Part shown: positions 31,922 through 37,917 of the stretch, piece after piece
Layout: every line of letters begins with the position of its first letter
Numbering within the stretch: the stretch's first letter is position 1
Notes under the pieces: model-generated
The model's database searches: none
What the model saw: the letters and a program-made list of their open reading frames with translations, nothing else
Told to the model about the DNA's origin: nothing
NCBI RefSeq assembly: GCF_014199525.1
Contig: NZ_JACHNU010000003.1
Location: 248,001 to 312,000, forward strand
From: Conexibacter arvalis
GTDB lineage: Bacteria; Actinomycetota; Thermoleophilia; Solirubrobacterales; Solirubrobacteraceae
Direction: 5' to 3'
Length of the DNA: 64,000 nucleotides
Made by a program: the position numbers and the translations under genes

Positions 31922-33405
31922 CGGGTGTCAACACCGCGCTGGAGCTTCACCAGCGCGGCTTCTGGCTGATCCCGTTGGCGGCCGGCAGCAAGACGCCGAA
32001 CTTCCGGGTGCTCAACGCTGTGTACGACGGCACCGCCGGATGGGGTGGTCTCACCGACCGTCGCGCGAGCGTCCCCGAGATCACGGCGTGGTTCGAGCAC
32101 GACCCGAGAACGAACGTCGGGATCGTCGTCACGGACGGCATGGTCGTGGTCGACGTTGACGACCCCAGCCGCTTCGACCACCACCACCCGCCCACACCGA
32201 CCGTCCGCACCCGGCGCGGATTCCACCTCTACTTCGCCGGCCGCCACGCCGGGGTCGCGAAGACCGCGTGGGGCGAGGTCCGGGGCACTGGCTCGTACGT
32301 CGTCGCCCCGCCGAGCGTCGTGGACGGCCATACCTACGAGTGGCCACTCGGTCTCGACCGGGCCGAGCTTGCACCGCTGCCCGAGTGGGCTTCGACCTCA
32401 CCCCTCACTACTAGGACCAATGGTCCTAGTAGAACGTCTAGAGAGACGGGGTCCGACGAAGCGCTGACCAGAAGCGCGATGGCGGTCGCAGCAGCACTCC
32501 GATCGATGGGTCGCCCCGATGCTCTTGATCCTGCTGGTGAGCGTCAGCGCGACTTCGCGTGTCTGCTGCCTGGCCACGACGATGCACACCCGTCCGCCAC
32601 GGTCTTCCGGTCTGCGAGCGGAGCGTTCCGGTATCGGTGCCGGGGATGTGGCGCGAACCTGTCGCTCGCTCGGCTGTTCGCGACCGTCACGACGGGGAGG
32701 CATGTCGCCGACGACGAGATGCGTGGCCCGACTGCCGCACGGTGGCTGAGGCGGCTGTGGCATCAGGCCGGCTTCGAACCGGTGACGATCGCGGGCAGAC
32801 TGCCGCAGGGCGTTTCCGTGACGGCGATGGAGCTGGCCGCCGGCTTCCGGCTGCTGGCCGCGCTGCGAGACGACGACGAGACGATCCCGTACACCGCCTT
32901 GTTCGCGGCCGGCTGGTGCAACCTGGACCTCGAAGCGGCCAAGGCCGGCCTGAAGGAGCTGCGGGCCTGCGGGTGGCTCAGACCGACCGGCCCGAGCCGA
33001 CCGGGCGTCGGCTACCTGTACGAGACGCCGTCAGAGGATCGTGCGGCCGAGTCTGGCGCCGTGGATGTTCTCCCACCAGATCGCCCGGCACCGATCGAAA
33101 GACATGACCGCGTCCCCGTTCTCCACCCAGCGAGCGAACGCGGTGACGAGCGTCAGGTGCGCGTCGCAGAGTTCCTCCCCGACGACAGCCTCGTCGTCGC
33201 AGCAAGCAGCACAGCAGCGGTTGGTCTCCATGCGATGGAGCGTACGCGCAGCGTCGGAGCGGTTGCCGGCTGTCTCGACGCCGAGACGGAAGAGTGTGGC
33301 CAGCGCTGGCGGCGCAAGCCAGGTTACTTCTTTTTCAACCCTTCCTCTCGGCCTTCGGATAGAAGTAGAGGACGACCGTCTTGCCCGCGAGGTCGGACAG
33401 GCTGA
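31918..33405 (+). CDS. Prim-Pol/CHC2-type replication protein
   Basis: Up to 495 residues. The N-terminal Prim-Pol (AEP) domain shows the HQRGFWLIPL start, the catalytic aspartates in MVVVDVDDPSRF, the RRGFHLYF histidine motif and RGTGSYVVAPPSVV. A linker with palindromic DNA follows, then a primase-type zinc finger (CLLPGHDDAHPSA...YRCRGCGANLSLARLF) and a winged-helix-like region ending near residue 375. Such proteins prime and copy satellite or plasmid origins. From about 33030 the frame is low-quality, overlaps an antisense gene and even crosses attR into host bcp, so the true functional C-terminus is uncertain. Confidence 0.82.
   Translation: MTGVNTALELHQRGFWLIPLAAGSKTPNFRVLNAVYDGTAGWGGLTDRRASVPEITAWFEHDPRTNVGIVVTDGMVVVDVDDPSRFDHHHPPTPTVRTRRGFHLYFAGRHAGVAKTAWGEVRGTGSYVVAPPSVVDGHTYEWPLGLDRAELAPLPEWASTSPLTTRTNGPSRTSRETGSDEALTRSAMAVAAALRSMGRPDALDPAGERQRDFACLLPGHDDAHPSATVFRSASGAFRYRCRGCGANLSLARLFATVTTGRHVADDEMRGPTAARWLRRLWHQAGFEPVTIAGRLPQGVSVTAMELAAGFRLLAALRDDDETIPYTALFAAGWCNLDLEAAKAGLKELRACGWLRPTGPSRPGVGYLYETPSEDRAAESGAVDVLPPDRPAPIERHDRVPVLHPASERGDERQVRVAEFLPDDSLVVAASSTAAVGLHAMERTRSVGAVAGCLDAETEECGQRWRRKPGYFFFNPSSRPSDRSRGRPSCPRGRTG
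32408..32448. repeat. Paired palindromes inside the primase gene
   Basis: CTACTAGGACCA (32408-32419) and its exact complement TGGTCCTAGTAG (32421-32432) flank a single A. Immediately after, CGTCT/AGACG (32435-32439, 32444-32448) forms a second inverted repeat. They lie in the linker between the Prim-Pol and zinc-finger domains and are AT-rich for this genome. Possible roles are replication origin or protein-binding site. Confidence 0.55.
33031..33231 (-). CDS. Small zinc-binding protein, antisense to the primase 3' end
   Basis: 66 residues. METNRCCAACCDDEAVVGEELCDAHLTLV gives CxxC and Cx2H ligands of a small zinc finger, followed by a Trp-rich AFARWVENG...AIWWENIHG segment that looks far more protein-like than the sense frame here. 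ATG 33231 lies in a CTCCAT-GCG-ATGGAG inverted repeat (33226-33240) and is 40 bases below operator site 3. No family is assigned. It runs head-on into the primase gene. Confidence 0.6.
   Translation of the reverse strand: METNRCCAACCDDEAVVGEELCDAHLTLVTAFARWVENGDAVMSFDRCRAIWWENIHGARLGRTIL
33272..33287 (-). promoter_or_regulatory. Element operator site 3
   Basis: The palindrome GTCTCGACGCCGAGAC (one mismatch) lies 40 bases upstream of the minus-strand start at 33231, the same distance class as site 2 from its gene. Confidence 0.5.
33324..33375. other. attR attachment site
   Basis: Element sequence runs up to 33347, the TC core is 33348-33349, and host bcp continues from 33350. Around the core, the element half here and the element half at attL share a mirrored GGG-x-T-x-AAAA...AGTA pattern at matching distances, as expected of the two arms of a serine-integrase attP. 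Confidence 0.78.
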
Positions 33406-33466
33406 CGTCGTTGCCGTCCTGGTCGGGAAGCGTGAACTGCGGAGCCTTCTCGCCGGTCTCGATCAT
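33335..33466 (-). pseudogene. bcp: Displaced 5' end of the host bcp gene
   Basis: From ATG 33466 (AAAGG upstream) it encodes MIETGEKAPQFTLPDQDGND... through YFYPKA, then runs into element DNA and stops after ERKG, 43 codons in all. It is the original host start of the peroxiredoxin interrupted by the element. It parallels the replacement copy at 22141, which differs in sequence but encodes a similar peptide. The host promoter upstream now drives only this fragment. Confidence 0.88.
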
Positions 33467-33542
33467 GGGTGCCTTTCGGTCTTCGCGGATCGTCGAGGGC
33501 GGAGGATACGAGACGGCCGCGGGCGCGGCGGCCGGGCGCCCG

Positions 33543-34388
33543 CTACTTCAGCAGCCGCGACAAGCGGCGGTCCTTCAGCGCTCTCCCGCCGGTCTGCTCG
33601 CGCGGGCAGTAGGCGATCACGTAGTCCTCGTAGTGGACGGCCTTCAGCTCCTCGCCGCAGCGCGGGCACGGGCTGCCCTCGTGGCGGTGGACCCGCAGCG
33701 GCAGCGGCAGTCTGTCTCTCAGCGGCAGCGACAGTCTCCGCTCGTAGACCTCGAGCGCGCCGCCAAGGATCGCGACGGTCGCCGCGCGCAGGCGCTCCGC
33801 CTCCTCCTCCGAGAGGTCTCTGCCGCGCTTGAACGGCGACAGCCTCGCCTCCCACAGGATCTCGTCGACCCACGAGCGGCCGATGCCGGCGATCGTGCGC
33901 TGGTCGCGCAGCAGCGTGTGCAGCGGCCGCGGCTGCGCCAGCAGCGGCAGGAACGGCGGCGGGTCGGGCCACGCCTCCGGGCCGAGCGACGCGACCGACT
34001 CCTCGGCGTCGAGCTCCTCCGCGCGCAGCAGCTTCGCCCACGCGCGCTGCTTGGTGCCGAACTCGCGCAGCCGCAGCTCGCGGCCGTCGTCGAGCCGGAC
34101 CAGCACGCGCGAGGTTCTGTCGCGCAGGCCCGCCCGTCTGTCATAGAGCTGCAGGCGGCCGGCCGACATCAAGTGGATCAGCAGCACGAGGCCGGCGTCG
34201 CTCTCGACGACCAGCTGCTTCCCGCGCCGCGAGACGCCGGTCAACGTCGAGCCGTCGAGCGCGTGCAGCGGCGGGTCGAAGGTCTTCAGCGCGTTGACGC
34301 CGGGCGCGAGCGTCGACTCGACGCGGGCGCCGGCGACCGCCTCGCCGATCAGGCGGGCGGTGATCTCGACCTCGGGCAGCTCGGGCAT
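33543..34388 (-). CDS. mutM: Formamidopyrimidine-DNA glycosylase family protein
   Basis: 281 residues. It begins MPELPEVE with the catalytic proline and glutamate of Fpg/Nei enzymes, which remove oxidised bases and nick the strand. The beta-clamp lysine (RRGKQLV), the helix-two-turn-helix around GIGRSWVDEILWEARLSP and the C-terminal finger CPRCGEEL...YCPREQTGGR are visible. In the finger the fourth cysteine, normally CxxCQTGG, is Glu here (CPREQTGG), so zinc binding may be altered. It precedes the native bcp start by 76 bases, consistent with an oxidative-damage operon before the insertion. Confidence 0.92.
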   Translation of the reverse strand: MPELPEVEITARLIGEAVAGARVESTLAPGVNALKTFDPPLHALDGSTLTGVSRRGKQLVVESDAGLVLLIHLMSAGRLQLYDRRAGLRDRTSRVLVRLDDGRELRLREFGTKQRAWAKLLRAEELDAEESVASLGPEAWPDPPPFLPLLAQPRPLHTLLRDQRTIAGIGRSWVDEILWEARLSPFKRGRDLSEEEAERLRAATVAILGGALEVYERRLSLPLRDRLPLPLRVHRHEGSPCPRCGEELKAVHYEDYVIAYCPREQTGGRALKDRRLSRLLK

Positions 34389-34535
34389 GCCAGCTCAGGC
34401 TAGCCGGTCGCGGGGACCGCCCCGCCCCTCCGCGGCGGCACGGGCCGTCGCGCTCTGAACGGAGGCGTTTGCAACGGGCGTCGCCGCGCCCGTATCCTCG
34501 CCTGTCGAGAGACGGTCCCCGAGAGAGGTGGAGCT
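34389..34535. promoter_or_regulatory. Divergent intergenic region
   Basis: 147 bp between mutM and the secreted oxygenase gene. It should contain both promoters; no convincing hexamers or operator are seen. The plus-strand gene has an AGAGAGGTGGAG SD just before GTG 34536. Confidence 0.35.
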
Positions 34536-35930
34536 GTGGCACGCAGACGGTCGGTTCGCATCCTCGCGCTGGCGCTCGCGCTGACGCTGCTGGCGGCCGC
34601 GTCGGCCTCGGCCGCCACCCAGACGGTCAAGAAGACCTTCGGCCCGATCAGAATCGGCGGCTACGAGGTCAAGCAGAACACGACCGTCGGCGTCCCCAAC
34701 GCCGGCGTCGACGGCTACATCACCGACATGAAGGTGAACGTCGTCGACAGAGCCGGCAAGCCGCTGCCGATCTCGCGCATCATGCTCCACCACGTCGTCT
34801 TCCTGAACATGGGCGGCCCCGGCGATCCGCGCATGGACCGCACCTGCGGCCAGTTCACGCTGTGGAACTCGCGCGACACGCTGCCGGCGCTGGCCGAGCG
34901 CTTCTACGCCGCCGGCGAGGAGCGGGCCGAGATGCACCTGCCGCCCGGCTACGGCTACCGCGTCTCCAGCAGAGACACGTGGTTCATGGTCTGGATGCTG
35001 ATGAACCACCGGCAGCAGCCCGACGAGGCGTACGTGCAGTACGAGATGACGGTCGAGACCGAGCAGCCGCTGAAGGCGGTGACGCCCTACTGGCTCGACG
35101 TCGCAAACTGCGCCGTCGACCCGATCTACAACGTCCCCGGCAACGGCCGGCCGGGCACCGTCCACAGACGCAGCTCGGAGTTCACCGTCCGCGAGTCGGG
35201 CCGGCTGGTCGCGGGCCTCGGCCACGTCCACGGCGGCGGCCAGAGCCTGACGGTGACGCAGCCGACCTGCGAGAACCGCGAGGTGGCGCGCTTCCTGCCG
35301 ACGTGGGGCTCGCGCAGACACCCCTTCTACAACGTCCGGCCGATCCTCCACGAGCCCGGCCCGATCGACGTCACGGCGATGCAGACGCCGACCGGCATCC
35401 CGGTCACGGCCGGCTCGACGCTGGCGCTGACCTCCAACTACGAGGGCTCGCTGCCGCACACGCGCGTGATGGGGATCGCGCTCGCCTACGTCGCGCCCGA
35501 CGAGGCCGTCACCGACCCGTGCGGCGCGCTCCCGGGCGACATCACGTACTCGAAGCGGCCGGCCGGCCGCAGCGCCCCGCCGCGCTTCACCGTCCCGCTG
35601 ACCGGGATCGATCCCGACACCGGCAGAGCGGTGACGATCAAGGCGCCGCCCGGCAGACGGGTCGCGCTGCGCAACGGCGCGACGGTCGACATCCGCCGCT
35701 TCGCCTTCTCGCGCCCGAACATCGCGCTCAAGAAGGGCGCGAGACTGACGTGGCGGTTCCGCGACAGAGGCGAGATCCACAACGTCACGCTCGCCTCCGG
35801 CCCGATCGGCTTCGGCTCGGACAACAAGGACAGAGGCAGCTTCTCGCAGCGCTTCACCAAGCGCGGCACCTACCGCATCTTCTGCGCGCTGCACCCGGTC
35901 GCGATGACCGAGTCGATCGTCGTCAAGTGA
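34536..35930 (+). CDS. Secreted PHM-like copper monooxygenase fused to a cupredoxin domain
   Basis: 464 residues with a Sec signal peptide (to about residue 27). The middle resembles the two-copper monooxygenases of the peptidylglycine/dopamine type: an MLHHVVFLN motif near residue 85 with the His pair of the first copper and GLGHVHGGG near 228 with the HxH of the second. The last ~100 residues form a cupredoxin: the ligands are His in GEIHNVTL and Cys, His and Met in FCALHPVAM. It probably oxidises a substrate outside the cell, with the cupredoxin as electron donor, but this is inferred from motifs alone. Confidence 0.65.
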   Translation: MARRRSVRILALALALTLLAAASASAATQTVKKTFGPIRIGGYEVKQNTTVGVPNAGVDGYITDMKVNVVDRAGKPLPISRIMLHHVVFLNMGGPGDPRMDRTCGQFTLWNSRDTLPALAERFYAAGEERAEMHLPPGYGYRVSSRDTWFMVWMLMNHRQQPDEAYVQYEMTVETEQPLKAVTPYWLDVANCAVDPIYNVPGNGRPGTVHRRSSEFTVRESGRLVAGLGHVHGGGQSLTVTQPTCENREVARFLPTWGSRRHPFYNVRPILHEPGPIDVTAMQTPTGIPVTAGSTLALTSNYEGSLPHTRVMGIALAYVAPDEAVTDPCGALPGDITYSKRPAGRSAPPRFTVPLTGIDPDTGRAVTIKAPPGRRVALRNGATVDIRRFAFSRPNIALKKGARLTWRFRDRGEIHNVTLASGPIGFGSDNKDRGSFSQRFTKRGTYRIFCALHPVAMTESIVVK

Positions 35931-35935
35931 CGTTC

Positions 35936-35968
35936 GCGCCGCCCCGCTGATCGCCCGCGGGGCGGCGC
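35936..35968 (+). terminator. Strong hairpin after the copper-oxygenase gene
   Basis: A perfect 12-bp stem (35936-35947 with 35957-35968) and nine-base loop begin six bases past the stop codon. There is no U-tract. Confidence 0.6.
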
Positions 35969-36109
35969 TCTGCGCGTCGAACAGGAAAGCGGTGCCGAAC
36001 GCCGCAACTCACGGCCTCGACGGTGGTTAAGAAAGTCGTCACCGATGCTTGAGCGAACCGTTCCGAACCCGTTATGGCGGCTTAACGGCCGCCGAGAAGA
36101 CTGGCGGAC

Positions 36110-36409
36110 ATGATGACCGAGATCCTTCTGATCGCCGGGCCGGAGGGACATGACGAGGAGCTCGTCGCCTCCGCCGCCGCACACCATCCGCATCATGTGA
36201 CCGTGCTGATCGAGGCCGGCGATCCGGCCTGGTCGTGGAGCGAGACGAACGTCGCCCGCCGGCGCCGCCACCGCCTCGCGAAGCTGCTGACCGCGACCGA
36301 GCTGACCACCGGCGCCGCCGTCGTCGGCCTCGTCGGCGACCCCGCCCACCTCGAGCTCGGCGGCTTCGACGCGATCGTCGACAGCCGCAACCTCCTCACC
36401 GCAGCCTGA
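36110..36409 (+). CDS. Small soluble protein of unknown function
   Basis: 99 residues. A His-rich N-terminal half (SAAAHHPHHVTVLIEAGDP) precedes a basic helix (NVARRRRHRLAKLL) and a hydrophobic-strand C-terminus (AVVGLVGDPAHLELGGFDAIV). The alternating strand/helix pattern suggests a small alpha/beta fold such as a flavodoxin- or universal-stress-like half domain. The 180-bp upstream gap has a possible promoter (TTGAGC, 18 bases, TATGGC near 36048-36077). Confidence 0.62.
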   Translation: MMTEILLIAGPEGHDEELVASAAAHHPHHVTVLIEAGDPAWSWSETNVARRRRHRLAKLLTATELTTGAAVVGLVGDPAHLELGGFDAIVDSRNLLTAA

Positions 36410-36553
36410 CCTTCCGCGTCCCCCCGCGACCGGCGCCGTCCGCGGCGCCGGTCGCTTCGGCGCGTCCGCCGGAGACGGCCCGCTCGCCGGCGCCAGCGGG
36501 GCGCCCGGCGCCACGGGTCCCGGCGCCGGGCGACCGACTAGCATCAGCCGGCC

Positions 36554-37078
36554 ATGTCGACCCGCCGTGCCGCCGAGGACCGTCGCCGCCGTCCCGCCCC
36601 GCAGAGAAGACCGGTCCTCTCCCCAGGCGCACGGATCGCGATCGGCGCGGTCGTCGCGCTGATCGTGCTCGTCCTGCTGGTGCGCGGCTGCGGTGACGGC
36701 AGCCTCAGCGCTGACGAGCTGCGCAGCCAGGCGGGCGAGATCTGCGCGAGCGCCAACGCGGTGACCGACAGAGTCGCCGTGCCCAACGCCCCCAGCGGCG
36801 GCGAGCGCTTCCTCAGAGAGGGGCTCGCGCAGCTGCGCCCGGCGAGCGCGAGACTGGCCGCGCTGAAGGCGCCCGAGCAGCTGCGCGACCGCTACGAGCG
36901 CGCCGTCGCGCTGACCCGTCAAGAGGTGAGGCTGATCGACGACACGACGAGAGCGATCGCCGGCGGCGAGGACGTGATCGACGCCTTCGCGGCGCTCCAG
37001 GCGCAGCTCGCGCCGGTCCTCAACGAGGCCAACGCCGCCTGGCGGACGCTCGAGATCCCCGCCTGCGTCCGCCGCTGA
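36554..37078 (+). CDS. Membrane-anchored extracytoplasmic protein, unknown
   Basis: 174 residues. A basic cytoplasmic N-terminus is followed by one transmembrane helix (about 27-46) and a helical outer domain with two cysteines (GEICASAN and the C-terminal IPACVRR) that could form a disulfide. No family is recognised. Confidence 0.65.
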   Translation: MSTRRAAEDRRRRPAPQRRPVLSPGARIAIGAVVALIVLVLLVRGCGDGSLSADELRSQAGEICASANAVTDRVAVPNAPSGGERFLREGLAQLRPASARLAALKAPEQLRDRYERAVALTRQEVRLIDDTTRAIAGGEDVIDAFAALQAQLAPVLNEANAAWRTLEIPACVRR

Positions 37079-37199
37079 CCGCGTCCCCCGCCCACGCCGG
37101 CACGGCTCCGCGCGGCGGAGCGCGCCTCCGTCGAAGGTCGGAGCCGCATCCCACCAACTGCGGTCGCGCGTTCGCGGCATCTGCCCGATCGTCCTCCGC

Positions 37200-37871
37200 A
37201 TGTTCCGACGCCACCGCCTCGCGGCCGCGGCCGCGCTCGCCGCGCTGCCGCTGCTGATCCCCGCCGCGGCACCCGCCGCCAAGAAGAAGCCCGCCAAGCC
37301 CAAGCCGGCCGCCACCGCCCGCTTCGAGGTGCTCAGAGTCGACATCAGAGGCGAGCGCACCTCGCGCTACGACGAGGGTGAGACCGTCTACGACTACAGG
37401 GGGATCGCCCGCTACGAGACCTCGGTCGACAATGACGCCGCGCTCGTGATCCCGCCGCCTGCGAAGCGCAGGCTGCCGACCACGGTCGTGATCAGAGGCC
37501 TCGAGTACAACGGGCTCAGCGACGCGAAGATCACGACGCTGACCGGCGTCGACGACTGCTCGATGGAGGCCGAGGGGGCGTGGGCGCCGGAGAGCCTGCC
37601 GATCGTCGTCGCGTTCAGAGGGCAGCAGATGCACGTCAACTGGCAGCTCGTCGCGCCGGGGATCAGATGCCCGGCGGACGCGCTGGAATGGTCGATCCCG
37701 CAGACGCAGCCGAGAGCCCTGCTGCGCACCTACAAGCTGTCGAGCCTGCTGAAGGTGCGGCGCGGCCGCCAGACGAGACTGCCGGTGAAGATCGCCGCGA
37801 AGTGGAACCACTCCGGGAGCGCGGAGTCGGTCAGATGGAGCGGCTACGTGCAGCTGAAGCGGCTGCGCTGA
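37200..37871 (+). CDS. Secreted beta-rich protein of unknown function
   Basis: 223 residues. A signal peptide (about 27 residues, APAA cut region) is followed by a Lys/Pro linker. The mature domain is beta-rich, with ATARFEVLRVDIRGERTSRYDEGETVYDYRG and two cysteines (DDCSME, GIRCPAD). Similar short secreted proteins are common in Thermoleophilia. It ends in front of a strong hairpin. Confidence 0.65.
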   Translation: MFRRHRLAAAAALAALPLLIPAAAPAAKKKPAKPKPAATARFEVLRVDIRGERTSRYDEGETVYDYRGIARYETSVDNDAALVIPPPAKRRLPTTVVIRGLEYNGLSDAKITTLTGVDDCSMEAEGAWAPESLPIVVAFRGQQMHVNWQLVAPGIRCPADALEWSIPQTQPRALLRTYKLSSLLKVRRGRQTRLPVKIAAKWNHSGSAESVRWSGYVQLKRLR

Positions 37872-37880
37872 GCCGGCTCC

Positions 37881-37905
37881 GGGCGCGCCCGTCGCGGGCG
37901 CGCCC
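37881..37905. terminator. Hairpin between convergent genes
   Basis: An 11-bp perfect stem (37881-37891 with 37895-37905) with a TCG loop separates the secreted-protein gene and the convergent aldehyde dehydrogenase gene. Confidence 0.6.
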
Positions 37906-37917
37906 CGCCCCGCGTGC

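Larger units (their letters stand above)
22023..33348. mobile_element. 11.3-kb serine-integrase element in bcp, probable phage satellite
   Basis: The element is bounded by TC cores at 22023-22024 and 33348-33349. It encodes a large serine integrase, an HNH nuclease, a P27-type terminase small subunit, a Prim-Pol replication protein, DUF488, several coiled-coil/membrane proteins and zinc-finger proteins. It lacks a large terminase, portal, capsid, tail or lysis gene, and also conjugation genes. Replication plus packaging-specificity functions without virion genes is the logic of phage satellites such as SaPIs/PICIs. A deleted prophage is the main alternative. Confidence 0.8.

Noticed and set aside
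31695-32159. Alternative plus-strand frame overlapping the pre-primase gene and primase
   Set aside because: It overlaps the ATGA-coupled pair 31505-31921/31918 and lacks any recognisable pattern.
22023-33348. Integrative conjugative element
   Set aside because: No relaxase, coupling protein or type IV secretion genes were found; the gene set is phage-like.
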